Positions 33,657 to 42,966 of a stretch of DNA of 64,000 nucleotides are shown piece by piece (position 1 is the first letter of the stretch; each line of letters starts with the position of its first letter). This DNA is from VXMO01 sp034422835 (GTDB lineage Bacteria > Chloroflexota > Dehalococcoidia > UBA6926), in the NCBI GenBank assembly GCA_034422835.1, contig DAOUJJ010000005.1, positions 1 through 64,000 of the forward strand, given 5' to 3'. Position numbers and translations under genes: made by a program. A model generated the notes under the pieces. The model was not told the DNA's origin, did not search any database, and saw only the letters and a program-made list of their open reading frames with translations.

Positions 33657-35246
33657 CTAGAGGTTCACCACGCGGACGGCGTCGACACCGTCGATGCCGA
33701 GAATGGCGTTGATGTGCTGCTCCTCCGGGGATTCATCAACGTTGACGACGGTCAGGGCAGGGCCGCGCATGGACTCACGGCTGACGTGGAGGGAGGCGAT
33801 GTTGATGTTGTTCTCGCCCGTGACCGTGCCGATCCTCCCCAACATGCCGGGGCGGTCCGTGTGCCGGATGATCATCCAATGGCCGCCGGTGGGGATGATG
33901 CCGACCTGGTAGCCGTTGACCTGGACAATCTCCGTCTGCCCGCGCTCGGTGAGCGTCGCGCCAACGGTCGTTTCGCCCCCCGTCGTTGATACGTCAAGGC
34001 TGACGAGGTTGGTGTACGGCGGCGTCTGGCCGGCGTCCTTGCTCTGCTGAACGTGGATGCCGCGCCGCTGCGCCTCCGTTCCCGCGTTGATGATGTTGAT
34101 GCGCGTTTCCGTGCCGGTCTGCAGGAAACCGCTGAGCACGGTGGCGGCAAGGATGTCCGTGGCGAGTTCTCCCACCGCGCCTCGGAAGGAGATTGACAGC
34201 CGCTCCGGCTGGCCGTCCGTGAGTTGCGAGGCCAGGCGTCCCACGACGAGCGCCAGAGGAACATAGGGGGCGAGTTCGGCGGCGGTCTCCGGTGGGACGA
34301 GCGGGGCGTTGACGGCGTAGCGGGGCGTGCGGCCCTCAAAAACGTCAATCATCTGCTCCGCCACCTCACGGGCCACGTTGGACTGCGCCTCTTCGGTGGA
34401 CGCGCCGAGGTGCGGCGTCACGACGACGTTGGGGTGTTGAAAGAGTGGACTGTTTTCCGGCGGCTCCGTGATGAACACGTCCAACGCCGCCCCGCCGATC
34501 CGGCCGTCCTCGATGGCAGCGCGCAGGGCGTCTTCGTCCACAAGCCCGCCGCGCGCGCAATTGATGAGAATCGCCCCACTCTTCATCTGTGAAAGCTCCG
34601 GCTCACCGATAAGGCGGCGCGTGGAATCCGTCATGGGCGTGTGGAGCGTGATGATGTCCGACTGTTCATAGAGTGCGGGCAGGGTGACGATCTCCGCGCC
34701 GAGATGGCGTCCGTGCTCCTCGGCAACGAACGGGTCGTAGCCGAGGATGCGCATCTCAAAGGCTGCGGCGCGCCGGGCAACTTCGGATCCGATGCGCCCC
34801 AGCCCGACGATGCCCAGCGTCTTGCCGCGCAGTTCCGTGCCGAGGAATTTCCGGCGGTTCCATTCGCCGCCCGCGAGCGATGAATGGGCTTGCGGGACGT
34901 GACGGGCGACGGAGAGCATCATCGCAAGTGTGTGCTCAGCGGCAGAGATGGTGTTGGAGGAGGGGGCGTTCACAACGACGACGCCCCCGCCGGTGGCGGC
35001 ATCGATATCGATGTTGTCGTAGCCCACGCCCGCGCGGCCAACCACCTGCAGCTTCTTGGCTGCCGCCAGCACGCCGGGCGTGACCCTAGTCTCGCTGCGG
35101 ACGATGAGGCCGTCGTAGTCGCCGATGGTAGCGATCAACTCATCTTCTTTGAGTCCGATGCGCGTGTCCGCATCGACACCGCGCGCAGCGAGTATCTCCG
35201 CGCCATCCGGCGCGATCGGGTCTGCGATGAGGACGCGCATGGTCAT
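33657..35246 (-). CDS. serA: D-3-phosphoglycerate dehydrogenase, long form
   Basis: A 529-aa SerA with the NAD-binding motif GLGRIGSEVARRA, NCARGGLVDEDAL and ALDVFITEPPENSPLF of the D-2-hydroxyacid dehydrogenase fold, then an intervening domain (about 320-450) and a C-terminal ACT domain (MIIRHTDRPGMLGRIGTV). It catalyses the first step of serine synthesis and the ACT domain allows serine feedback. Starts directly after the stop of the class V aminotransferase gene, with a second in-frame ATG two codons in. Confidence 0.96.
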   Translation of the reverse strand: MTMRVLIADPIAPDGAEILAARGVDADTRIGLKEDELIATIGDYDGLIVRSETRVTPGVLAAAKKLQVVGRAGVGYDNIDIDAATGGGVVVVNAPSSNTISAAEHTLAMMLSVARHVPQAHSSLAGGEWNRRKFLGTELRGKTLGIVGLGRIGSEVARRAAAFEMRILGYDPFVAEEHGRHLGAEIVTLPALYEQSDIITLHTPMTDSTRRLIGEPELSQMKSGAILINCARGGLVDEDALRAAIEDGRIGGAALDVFITEPPENSPLFQHPNVVVTPHLGASTEEAQSNVAREVAEQMIDVFEGRTPRYAVNAPLVPPETAAELAPYVPLALVVGRLASQLTDGQPERLSISFRGAVGELATDILAATVLSGFLQTGTETRINIINAGTEAQRRGIHVQQSKDAGQTPPYTNLVSLDVSTTGGETTVGATLTERGQTEIVQVNGYQVGIIPTGGHWMIIRHTDRPGMLGRIGTVTGENNINIASLHVSRESMRGPALTVVNVDESPEEQHINAILGIDGVDAVRVVNL

Positions 35247-36347
35247 CTATGCGGTTGCCGCCGCGGGCGCGAACCCGACCTGCTCCAGCGCCTTGCCAAG
35301 CACATCGAGCGCCTCATCAAGCTCCTCATCCGGCATGTAGCCCAGGTGGCCGATACGGAAGATGGAGTCCGACAGCCGCGCCTGACCGCCCGCGAGCACG
35401 ACTCCCATGTCTGCGGCGGCCTTGCGGATATCGGCAACTGCGATGCCGTCCGGGCACTTGATGGCGGTGACGGTGTTGGAGGCGTATGCCTCGTCCTCTG
35501 GGAACAGGGAAAGGCCAAGCGCCTTGACCCCGGCGCGGATACGGTCGCCCGCGGCCTGGTGTCGCGCGTGGATGGCCGGGAGGCCGCCCTCCAGCAGTTG
35601 GGTGAGTGAGGCATCGAGGGCATAGAAGATGGGGATGGCGGGCGTCCACGGCGTCTGGCTGCGGGCGGCATAGTCACGCGCCTGTTTCAGGTCGAAATAG
35701 AACTTCGGCATGGTGGACTTATCGACGGCCTCCCATGCGCGAGGGCTGAGGCTGACCATGGCAAGGCCGGGCGGAACCATCCACCCCTTCTGGGAGCCGG
35801 TGACAACAACATCGATGCCCCAGTCGTCCACCGGGCAGGGAAGCGAGCCAAGGCTGGACACCGCATCCACGATGAGCAGCTTGTCACGCTGCTTGACGAC
35901 CTGCGCGATCTCTCCAATGGGGTTGGTCACGCCGGTTGAGGTCTCGTTGTGGGTGATGAGGACGGATGTCACGTCCGGGTTGGCATCAAGGGACGCGGCG
36001 ACGGACTCAGGCGTGGCGGCCTGTCCCCACTCCACGCGCTGCCAGCGCACGTCCGCGCCGAATGTCTCCGCCATCCGTCCAAGCCGAACGCCGAATGCGC
36101 CTATCTCGACGGCCAGAATCGGCTCGCTGGGCGAGAGGGTGTTGACGACGGCCGCCTCAAGCCCGCCGGAGCCGGAGGACGTGAGCATCAGGACATCGTT
36201 TTGTGTTTCGAATAGCTGCTTGAGGTTGGCGCTGACGCGGTCATAGATGTCGCGGAAGAAGGGGCCGCGGTGGTCGATCATGGGGCTGGAAAGGGTGTCG
36301 AGAATGTCCTGTGGGATTGGAGTGGGGCCGGGTGTGCGTAGGTTCAC
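35247..36347 (-). CDS. Class V aminotransferase (serine-pyruvate/alanine-glyoxylate type)
   Basis: A 366-aa PLP enzyme of the SPT/AGT group: FxTSSGSGGLEAA-like phosphate site, ITHNETSTGVTNPI, VDAVSSLGSLP and the PLP Lys in VTGSQKGWMVPPG. No gap separates it from serA. It could be the phosphohydroxypyruvate aminotransferase of the serine route in place of SerC, or a serine-glyoxylate enzyme; gene order favours serine metabolism. No serC or serB is visible in the window. Confidence 0.9.
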   Translation of the reverse strand: MNLRTPGPTPIPQDILDTLSSPMIDHRGPFFRDIYDRVSANLKQLFETQNDVLMLTSSGSGGLEAAVVNTLSPSEPILAVEIGAFGVRLGRMAETFGADVRWQRVEWGQAATPESVAASLDANPDVTSVLITHNETSTGVTNPIGEIAQVVKQRDKLLIVDAVSSLGSLPCPVDDWGIDVVVTGSQKGWMVPPGLAMVSLSPRAWEAVDKSTMPKFYFDLKQARDYAARSQTPWTPAIPIFYALDASLTQLLEGGLPAIHARHQAAGDRIRAGVKALGLSLFPEDEAYASNTVTAIKCPDGIAVADIRKAAADMGVVLAGGQARLSDSIFRIGHLGYMPDEELDEALDVLGKALEQVGFAPAAATA

Positions 36348-36425
36348 GAATATGCTCCTATGACATGGGATTTGTTTGGTTCTAAGTATAAGGGAATGAG
36401 TGGAGAGGCGGTACAGCGAGGGAGT

Positions 36426-36451
36426 GGATAACGGCTTTCGCCGGAATGAGG
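36426..36451 (+). repeat. Family B palindromic repeat
   Basis: GGATAACGGCTTTCGCCGGA followed by ATGAGG; the CGGCTTTCGCCG core is self-complementary. It is followed 11 bases later by a family A copy, giving a composite intergenic block upstream of the aminotransferase-serA pair. Confidence 0.75.
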
Positions 36452-36462
36452 GGAAAAGGGCC

Positions 36463-36491
36463 GTTCACCCTGAGCCTGTCGAAGGGTGAAC
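36463..36491 (-). repeat. Family A repeat in hairpin form
   Basis: Inverted repeat GTTCACCCT/AGGGTGAAC (9 bp) around an 11-base loop that contains the family A core in reverse. This copy shows that the element can form a long stem-loop. It lies just after the ribF stop and could act in transcript end formation. Confidence 0.8.
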
Positions 36492-36492
36492 G

Positions 36493-37422
36493 CTAGGAGT
36501 TTTGGGCGAAATAGGCGCGGGTTTGCTGGACGTCTACGTGCATCTGTTCAACGAGGGCATCGACGGTTGTGAATTCAACTTCGCCGCGCAGCCTTTCAAG
36601 AAAATCGACGCTGATTGTCTGGCCGTAGATGTCTTCGTCAAAGTCGAGGATGCAGGTCTCAATCATGCGCTCCTCATCATGGAATGTCGGATTGTCTCCA
36701 ATGTTTGTGACGGATTCCAGGACGCGATTTCCCAGATGGGCGCGAGTGACGTAGATGCCGTCAGCGGGAACGGCGCGGCGGGCGGGAACCGAAATATTCG
36801 CGGTGGGGAACCCCAAGTCCTTGCCGCGCTTATGGCCCTCCTGCACGGTTCCCGAGAGGGAGTAAGGGCGGGCGAGCATGTCATTCGCTGCCGCCACGTC
36901 GCCGTCCTCGATGACCAGGCGTCGGATTACGGAACTGCCGATGCGTTGGCCGCCGTCCTGCAGCTCGCCCATCGGCAATAAGGAAAAGCCGAGTTCCGCG
37001 CCGATTTCCGTGAGAACGGGTATCGTTCCCTCTCGCCGCCGACCCATCGCAAAGTCGGGGCCGACGACAAGGCGGCGCATGGAAAGCACGTCAACGAGTT
37101 CCTGGGCAAAGTCGTGCGCGCTAACACTGGCCAAATCGCGGTCAAAGGTGACGGGAACAACATAGTCCGCGCCGGCCTCTTTCAGCAGGCTGATGCGCTC
37201 GTCTATTCCTGAGAGATTGGAGATCGGGGCGTCAGGTTGGAACACCTCACGGGGCGTGGTCGTGAACGTGACGACGCCCGCCTGCAGGCCGTTGTCGCGT
37301 GCGTCCTGCGCCAGGCGTGAAATGATGTGGCGGTGGCCGCGATGGACGCCGTCAAAGGTGCCGATCGTAAGAACGGAGCCGGAGGATGTCCGCGCTCGTT
37401 CGATTTCCTCAAAGGCTTTCAT
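36493..37422 (-). CDS. ribF: Bifunctional riboflavin kinase/FAD synthetase
   Basis: A 309-aa RibF: N-terminal nucleotidyltransferase domain with GTFDGVHRGHRHII (HxGH-type motif) and SSVIRRLVIEDGDV, then a C-terminal flavokinase domain with GHKRGKDLGFPTANI and the P-T-F-H segment GDNPTFHDEE. It makes FMN and FAD from riboflavin. Starts nine bases after the aroH-type gene. Confidence 0.96.
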   Translation of the reverse strand: MKAFEEIERARTSSGSVLTIGTFDGVHRGHRHIISRLAQDARDNGLQAGVVTFTTTPREVFQPDAPISNLSGIDERISLLKEAGADYVVPVTFDRDLASVSAHDFAQELVDVLSMRRLVVGPDFAMGRRREGTIPVLTEIGAELGFSLLPMGELQDGGQRIGSSVIRRLVIEDGDVAAANDMLARPYSLSGTVQEGHKRGKDLGFPTANISVPARRAVPADGIYVTRAHLGNRVLESVTNIGDNPTFHDEERMIETCILDFDEDIYGQTISVDFLERLRGEVEFTTVDALVEQMHVDVQQTRAYFAQNS

Positions 37423-37431
37423 GGACGAGCA

Positions 37432-37815
37432 TCAGGATTCATCGGTATGGATCTTGCCGCGGGCGCGCAGGTGGATGGCGCCGCGCATGTAGACGAAATT
37501 CATTTCGTCCTGCCGTTTGTCGGTGTTGATGTGGATGAGGACGCGGATGCAGCGTTCGGCGTCGTTCTCAACGTTCATTTCAGTAGCGCCGATAAGTGCG
37601 AGATGCGGCCAGTCCATTCCCACACGCGCGGCAACCTGCGGGAACTCGGCTGTGATGTCGCGGGTGGTAGTGAAGAAGATCGATGCGATATCGGCGGGGT
37701 TAACCTCGTTGACGGCACAGATTTCACGGAGGAGTTCCTCCGTGGCCTCGAGAATATCCTCGCGCGTATCGGAATCCGCCGTCGTCGCTCCCCTGATGCC
37801 CCGTACCGCAGTCAT
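37432..37815 (-). CDS. Chorismate mutase, AroH class
   Basis: A 127-aa protein starting AVRGIRGATTADSDT and containing FFTTTRDITAEFP and LALIGATEMNVEN, the motifs of the trimeric AroH-type chorismate mutase (Bacillus type). It converts chorismate to prephenate for Phe/Tyr synthesis. ATG 37815 is chosen by the conserved start and a GGAGAACA site upstream; an upstream in-frame start would enter the trpA region. Sits between trpA and ribF on one strand. Confidence 0.92.
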   Translation of the reverse strand: MTAVRGIRGATTADSDTREDILEATEELLREICAVNEVNPADIASIFFTTTRDITAEFPQVAARVGMDWPHLALIGATEMNVENDAERCIRVLIHINTDKRQDEMNFVYMRGAIHLRARGKIHTDES

Positions 37816-37840
37816 TGTTCTCCTCCGAATGAAACGAGAT

Positions 37841-38647
37841 TTATGAGTCTTGGCGGCGTCCGGCGTCCGCAAGGCTCCGCACATAGTTTTCCACAACTTG
37901 CGTCCGTTCCGCAGCGGGGGTGTCCCCCATCAGGTTCACCATGGCGCTGCCGATCACCACGCCGTCCACAATTGGCGCGACCGACGAGACGTGGTCAGGA
38001 CGGGAGATGCCGAACCCAAGCGCTAGTGGGATGTCCGTATGGGATCGCACCCGTTGGATGAGGGCGGGGACACCGGCGGAGACGGCATCGCGCGCGCCAG
38101 TGACTCCCGTGAGGCTCACGCAATAGATGAAACCGCGGGCGCGCCGCGCAATGGCCTCGATGCGCTCATCGGGGCTTGTCGGGGCAATCATGTAGATCAG
38201 GTCAAGGCCGTGACGAGAGATAACATCGTCCAGAGGACCTGACTCCTCGGGAGGCAGGTCGGGCACGATGAGGCCGTCAATACCTGCGGCAGCAGCGTCA
38301 TCGGCCAGTTTCTCGATCCCGTACTGCAAAAAGGGGTTGTAGTAGCCCATCAGGAAGATTGCGGTGTCGGCAAAATGGGCGCGGATCTCCCGTGTTGCGT
38401 CAAGGCAACTTTGCAGAGTGATGTCATTGTTCAGGGCGGCGGTTGAGCTTTTCTGGATGGTCGCGCCGTCCGCCAACGGATCGCTGAACGGGACCCCAAG
38501 CTCGATGAGATCCGCGCCGGCCCGGATGGCTGCGCTGACGCCTTCAACCGTGGCGGGAACGTCCGGGTAGCCGACGGTGAAGTAGGGGGCGACAACGGCA
38601 CGGCCCTCCTCACGGGCGCGCCGAAAGGCCTGCTCTATCCGCCCCAC
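37841..38647 (-). CDS. trpA: Tryptophan synthase alpha subunit
   Basis: A 268-aa TrpA, normal length, from GTG 38647. Signatures: YFTVGYPD, IELGVPFSDPLADGATIQ with the catalytic Glu and Asp, GLIVPDLPPEE and ALGFGISRPDHV, GVVIGSAMV. It cleaves indole-3-glycerol phosphate to indole. The GTG lies inside the 3' end of the upstream CPBP protease gene (13-base overlap). A longer in-frame start exists but would add a non-conserved 27 residues. trpB and other trp genes are not adjacent. Confidence 0.94.
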   Translation of the reverse strand: MGRIEQAFRRAREEGRAVVAPYFTVGYPDVPATVEGVSAAIRAGADLIELGVPFSDPLADGATIQKSSTAALNNDITLQSCLDATREIRAHFADTAIFLMGYYNPFLQYGIEKLADDAAAAGIDGLIVPDLPPEESGPLDDVISRHGLDLIYMIAPTSPDERIEAIARRARGFIYCVSLTGVTGARDAVSAGVPALIQRVRSHTDIPLALGFGISRPDHVSSVAPIVDGVVIGSAMVNLMGDTPAAERTQVVENYVRSLADAGRRQDS

Positions 38648-39597
38648 GTCTGCACTGCCAGCGCCGTCACTGCAATTGTGTTGTAACCCGCGTGTGTGAT
38701 GATGCTGCTCCAAAGATTTCCCGTCCAACGATATATGCCCAACAGAATCATACCGATAAGCGCAATGGGGATGATGATGGCGGGGTCAATGTGGGCGATG
38801 CCAAAGACGAGCGAGGCCAGTATGGCGGAGGGCCAGACGGGCATTGTCTTTCGGAAGGCCTGGTACATGAATCCACGGAAGAATATCTCCTCAACAAGCG
38901 GGGCGATGACGACGGCAGAAAAGGCGATGATGGCGAACGAGACCGGGTCTATATCCCACGATTCAAACGGGTCTCCGGGCACGAGAAAATCGATGCCGAG
39001 CCAGTTAACGAGTTGCACGTAGCCGACGACAAGTACCTGGCAGGTGGTGATGCCTGCAATAGCAATGAGTGTGGTCGAGATTGGCCTGATCCGCCGAAAT
39101 CCAAGCAGCGCCCAGCGTCTTCCCTCCGGCCGAATGGCAAAGTGCCAAACACTGAACAGCATGATTCCCTGCAAGGCAAGTGTTGCGCCAAGCAGGACAA
39201 CGTGCTCACCCCATCCGCTTACGTCGACGATCTCCACGAGGCCGAGGATGCTTCCAATGACCACCAAGAACGCTGCGGCAATTGCAGCAACTGAGATCAG
39301 GACTTGCCGAGCCGTCCATGGCACGGGGGGCGCGGCAGGCTGTGGGCGCGGCACTGCGTACCGCATTTCGAAGTCCGAATCTCCGGGTTGCTGGATTGTT
39401 TGGGGCGGTTGTCTCAAGGGCTGGGGAGGGCCGGAAACTTGAGTCGCGGCGTCCTTTGAGCGCTGACCGGCAGCAAGTCGTCGCGCCGTGTAGCGAACTG
39501 CCACGGTGATTATCACAAGAGGAATGAGCACCACAGTGAGCCGTCTCGGGATGAAGCGAAAAAGAAGCAGGATGAGACTAAATGGCACGGCGCTCAC
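38635..39597 (-). CDS. CPBP-family intramembrane glutamic protease (Abi)
   Basis: A 320-aa membrane protein with two N-terminal helices, a Pro/Gln-rich cytosolic stretch (about 50-90), then six or so helices. The CPBP motifs are complete: PLVEEIFFRGFMYQ (EExxxR), FGIAHIDP (FxxxH) and ITHAGYN near the end. Members cleave CAAX proteins or act in bacteriocin self-immunity; the bacterial substrate is unknown. Starts at GTG 39597. Overlaps trpA. Confidence 0.9.
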   Translation of the reverse strand: MSAVPFSLILLLFRFIPRRLTVVLIPLVIITVAVRYTARRLAAGQRSKDAATQVSGPPQPLRQPPQTIQQPGDSDFEMRYAVPRPQPAAPPVPWTARQVLISVAAIAAAFLVVIGSILGLVEIVDVSGWGEHVVLLGATLALQGIMLFSVWHFAIRPEGRRWALLGFRRIRPISTTLIAIAGITTCQVLVVGYVQLVNWLGIDFLVPGDPFESWDIDPVSFAIIAFSAVVIAPLVEEIFFRGFMYQAFRKTMPVWPSAILASLVFGIAHIDPAIIIPIALIGMILLGIYRWTGNLWSSIITHAGYNTIAVTALAVQTWGG

Positions 39598-39725
39598 CGG
39601 TGCTGGAAACTGCTGCCGTGGCTCGTCAGGGGAGTAGAGATGAGTCTATTACCCTTTGGGATTCTGCAGGGCTGAGACAGAACAAATGAGATCAGTGTTG
39701 AATGGAGCGAGCATCCACGTGACAT

Positions 39726-40004
39726 TCAGGCAACATCATCGTCATCAAGCCATCCGTGTTTGAGGGCCAATCTGGTCCAGAGGCGTCGGGTCATCTGCGC
39801 GTCGCGGTGGATTTCCTGTTGATTCTCTTCCATCCTGCGTTGATTCTCTTCCATCTTGAGAAGGGTCTTGCCAAAACTGACCTGATTCTCTTCAAGCCTG
39901 ATCAAGGTATCCCCTATTTTGGCGAGCAACGCCTCGTTCTGCTGGATCCGTTCCTCATGCTTGACAAGAACCGATGTCAACAGTTCTCTATCATCGCCTG
40001 TCAT
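39726..40004 (-). CDS. Small coiled-coil hypothetical protein
   Basis: A 92-aa, highly charged, all-helical protein with heptad-like repeats (LEENQ..., MEENQRRMEENQQE). No domain recognised. The C-terminus TRLALKHGWLDDDDVA is folded-looking. It resembles small DNA- or membrane-associated coiled-coil proteins but no function can be given. The 128-base gap upstream holds nothing recognisable. Confidence 0.65.
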   Translation of the reverse strand: MTGDDRELLTSVLVKHEERIQQNEALLAKIGDTLIRLEENQVSFGKTLLKMEENQRRMEENQQEIHRDAQMTRRLWTRLALKHGWLDDDDVA

Positions 40005-40056
40005 TCCTGGCTCTCCCGTATCATCTTTGTCTATTCCGATTCTAGTATAGCCAGGC

Positions 40057-40440
40057 TCAGCGTCCGTCCGGGCCGGTGGGGTAGAGGCGGCGGTATTCGT
40101 TGAGGAGTTTGGCTATCACTCCGGCGCGGTCGGCAAGGGCGAGAGCCTCCTGATAGAGAAGCTGGCGGCCCTGATCCGTGATCCGGTATGTCCGGCGGTT
40201 GGGGCCGGGGCCGCTCTGGCGCACCCATTCAGACGTGACCGCCCCCCCTTTCTCAAGCCGCCGAAGACCACGATAGAGGTTGCCCACGTCCGCCTTGCCC
40301 GGGAGGTAGCCGCGAGCTTGCAGGGCCTCAAGTAGCGCATACCCGTGCTGCGGCCCTTCTGACAAGACCAGGAGTACGGCGGGCTGCACAAGCCCCCACA
40401 TTGGGGAGTTCCTGGACTGTGTTTCAGACGATGCCGTCAT
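40057..40440 (-). CDS. PadR-family transcriptional regulator
   Basis: A 127-aa winged-helix repressor: LVLSEGPQHGYALLEAL, then GNLYRGLRRLEKGGAV, and RTYRITDQGRQLL for the wing. PadR proteins repress efflux or stress genes as dimers and release DNA on binding small phenolic or drug ligands. No efflux gene is adjacent, so its target is unclear. Confidence 0.9.
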   Translation of the reverse strand: MTASSETQSRNSPMWGLVQPAVLLVLSEGPQHGYALLEALQARGYLPGKADVGNLYRGLRRLEKGGAVTSEWVRQSGPGPNRRTYRITDQGRQLLYQEALALADRAGVIAKLLNEYRRLYPTGPDGR

Positions 40441-40512
40441 GACGCCTCGCTGTGCTCTTGCGGCGATTCTAACCCATTCAGGATAACGGAATGAGGGCAG
40501 GGGGGAACCCTG

Positions 40513-40538
40513 ATGGATTCCGGCTTTCGCCGGAATGA
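40513..40538 (+). repeat. Family B palindromic repeat
   Basis: GGATTCCGGCTTTCGCCGGA followed by ATGAGG, with 8-bp inverted repeat TTCCGGC/GCCGGAA at its centre. Intergenic between proS and the padR-like gene. Confidence 0.8.
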
Positions 40539-40566
40539 GGGGAGAGTGGAAGAGTGAGGGGTGTGG

Positions 40567-42276
40567 CTACGCGAGAAGACCGCGTGCCTCTTCTGCGGCG
40601 TTTTCGATCGGGACGATGATCGCGGAGTCCCGGTCGCCGTTGCGGAGTTTCAGTTCGGCATTGCGGCCGTCCCGCATGGATCGCCGACTGACAGTGGCGC
40701 GCAGGGGCATTCCGAGCAGGTCCGCGTCGCTGAATTTGATACCGGCTGATTCGTCACGGTCGTCGTAAAGGACTTCGAGACCGGCGGACGTTAGCCGTCC
40801 ATATAGCTCGTCGGCAGCGCCGGATATCTCCTCATCGCCGGGGTTCAGAGAAACGAGGTGAACGTCATAGGGCGCGATGCTCGCGGGAAAGATGATGCCG
40901 TCATCATCATGCCTGCTTTCGATGGCCGCGCCGAGGAGACGACCGACGCCTATGCCGTAGCAGCCCATGAACATGGGCTTCTCCTCGCCGTCCTGCGTCA
41001 CGTAATTCGCCTCGAACGCCTCGCTGAATTTCGTGCCGAGCTTGAAAACGTGTCCAACCTCGATGCCGCGTGAGAAATTGAGCATGCCGTCGTCACAGCC
41101 TACGCAGCCGTGCCCCTCTTCCGCCTTGGCGATGTCAATGACCTCATCGAGTTCAAAATCGCGGCCATAGTTGACGTTCCTGAAATGCTTGTGCGCGGCG
41201 TTCGCTCCGGCCACGTAGTTCGCGCCCTGCGTGGCGGAAACGTCCCCGACTCTCCGGACGTTTTCGATACCGACAGGTGAGGCGGAACCGGCCACGATTC
41301 CCGCCGCCGCAACCTCCTCATCGGTTGCCAACCGCAGTTCACCGCCACCCAACGCGTTGGCCAGTTTCACCTCGTTAACGTCGAGGTCGCCTCGAATGGC
41401 GACGAAGATGAACTCGCCGTTGTGAACATAGAAGATCGCCTTGAGTGTCTGGCTCTCCTCGATGGAGAGAAACTCGGCGAGTTCCGCGATGGTCGTCATG
41501 TTAGGGGTGTCGATGATTTCCATGTCGAGAGGCTCGCCGGTGTCCGGGGCAGGCGCGTAGCGGGAGCGGGCGCGCTCAACGTTCGCCGCGTAGTCGCAGG
41601 CAGGGCAGTTAACCAGCTCGTCCTCGCCAGTGTCCGCGAGGAGCATGTACTCTTGCGAATCGCTGCCGCCCATCGCGCCGCTGTCGGCCTCGACAGCAAC
41701 AACGTCCAGTCCGCAGCGGCGGAAGATGTTCCAATACGCCTGAACCATCTTGGCGTAGGCAACATCGAGGCCTGCCTGATCCACGTCGAAAGAGTAGGCG
41801 TCTTTCATGTGGAATTCGCGGACGCGGATGAGGCCGGCGCGCGGACGGGCCTCATCACGGAGTTTCGTCTGGATCTGGTAGAGGTTGATTGGCAAGTCTC
41901 GGTATGAGCGAACGTGACGCCGGGCGAGATCGGTCACCGCCTCCTCATGCGTGGGGCCGAGAACCATCAGGCGCTCACGGCGGTCCTGGAGGTGGAACAG
42001 GGTCGAGCCGAATGCCTCCTCGCGTCCGCTCTGCTGCCAGAGTTCAACGGGTTGGATGACGGGCATGAGGACTTCCTGCGCGCCCGCCGCGTTCATCTCC
42101 TCGCGGATGATGTTCTCGATCTTGCGCATGGAGCGCAACGCCATGGGGAGATAGGAATAAACGCCCGCGGCGACCTGCGCGACAAGTCCGGCGCGAATGA
42201 GGAGTCGGTGCCCGGCTGTGTCAGCATCGGACGGGTCATCCCGCAAGGTCTTGCCGAACATCTGGGACATGCGCAT
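40567..42276 (-). CDS. proS: Prolyl-tRNA synthetase, bacterial type with editing insertion
   Basis: A 569-aa class II synthetase. Motif 1 region AGVYSYLPMALRSMRKIENII, motif 2 FRxE-like DEARPRAGLIRVREFHMKDAYSF, the YbaK-like editing insertion (about 230-390) with ATQGANYVAGANAAHKHFRNV, motif 3 CYGIGVGRLLGAAIE, and the anticodon-binding domain at the C-terminus. It charges tRNA-Pro and hydrolyses Ala-tRNA-Pro. Length is normal. No T-box is seen upstream. Confidence 0.97.
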   Translation of the reverse strand: MRMSQMFGKTLRDDPSDADTAGHRLLIRAGLVAQVAAGVYSYLPMALRSMRKIENIIREEMNAAGAQEVLMPVIQPVELWQQSGREEAFGSTLFHLQDRRERLMVLGPTHEEAVTDLARRHVRSYRDLPINLYQIQTKLRDEARPRAGLIRVREFHMKDAYSFDVDQAGLDVAYAKMVQAYWNIFRRCGLDVVAVEADSGAMGGSDSQEYMLLADTGEDELVNCPACDYAANVERARSRYAPAPDTGEPLDMEIIDTPNMTTIAELAEFLSIEESQTLKAIFYVHNGEFIFVAIRGDLDVNEVKLANALGGGELRLATDEEVAAAGIVAGSASPVGIENVRRVGDVSATQGANYVAGANAAHKHFRNVNYGRDFELDEVIDIAKAEEGHGCVGCDDGMLNFSRGIEVGHVFKLGTKFSEAFEANYVTQDGEEKPMFMGCYGIGVGRLLGAAIESRHDDDGIIFPASIAPYDVHLVSLNPGDEEISGAADELYGRLTSAGLEVLYDDRDESAGIKFSDADLLGMPLRATVSRRSMRDGRNAELKLRNGDRDSAIIVPIENAAEEARGLLA

Positions 42277-42329
42277 GACTCAATGGTAGCGCGTGGCAGG
42301 CGGCTGTAGAAGAGCGGGGGTACTGCCGT

Positions 42330-42929
42330 TCATTCCTGATCTGAGAGGGCCTTCTCCATGCGGTGTGCGACATCATCACCTGTCACCCAATGGATTAGAC
42401 GCCCATGTTGGGATGCGGTTACACGGTAACCGAGCCTCTCGTAGAGACGGCGGGCCGCCTCGTTCTTGCCAATCACGCCCAGTGACATGAAGTTCTTGCC
42501 ACTCTCCTTGGCAAGGTCCTCCGCGGCGTTCATCAACTTGGTTCCGACGCCCAGACCGCGCGCATCTGAACTTACCGAGATCGTGGATACGATGAACTCA
42601 TCAGGCTTGGCCGATTCGTTTAGCAAGAGTAAGTTCAGCAACATACGCAGCGCCCGCCATGGCCAGAACCGGCCAAAGAGCGCACCCAGGCGCAGTTGAA
42701 AGAACTCGCCCCGAGTTGTTTGATGCGTGAGAATGCCCAGTAATTCATCGCCCTGCAACGCAACGATACAGTTGTCGGGATTTATCGAATCATGGAAAAG
42801 GCGGCGCACTTGATCCTCGTTGCTGAAGCCTATGCGGAACTTATCGGCGAATGCCTCATAGAAGATACTCAACGCGCGGTTGACGTGCCGCCCTTCAAGG
42901 GTATGGGCGATTCTCACTTCTTCAGTCAT
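42330..42929 (-). CDS. GNAT-family N-acetyltransferase
   Basis: A 199-aa GNAT protein. The acetyl-CoA loop is readable as SVSSDARGLGVGTKLMNAAEDLAKESG (R/Q-x-x-G-x-G/A form, here DARGLGVG), followed by LGVIGKNEAARRLYERLGYRV. The N-terminal part is longer and helical. Acceptor unknown. It is transcribed away from the toxin-antitoxin locus. Confidence 0.88.
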   Translation of the reverse strand: MTEEVRIAHTLEGRHVNRALSIFYEAFADKFRIGFSNEDQVRRLFHDSINPDNCIVALQGDELLGILTHQTTRGEFFQLRLGALFGRFWPWRALRMLLNLLLLNESAKPDEFIVSTISVSSDARGLGVGTKLMNAAEDLAKESGKNFMSLGVIGKNEAARRLYERLGYRVTASQHGRLIHWVTGDDVAHRMEKALSDQE

Positions 42930-42966
42930 CCATCGATAGTAATAGTGGATCGCTCTACAGCGAATA

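Noticed and set aside
40441..42330. T-box or other riboswitch near proS, serA, trpA or ilvD.
   Set aside because: The leader regions are too short and contain only repeats or nothing recognisable.
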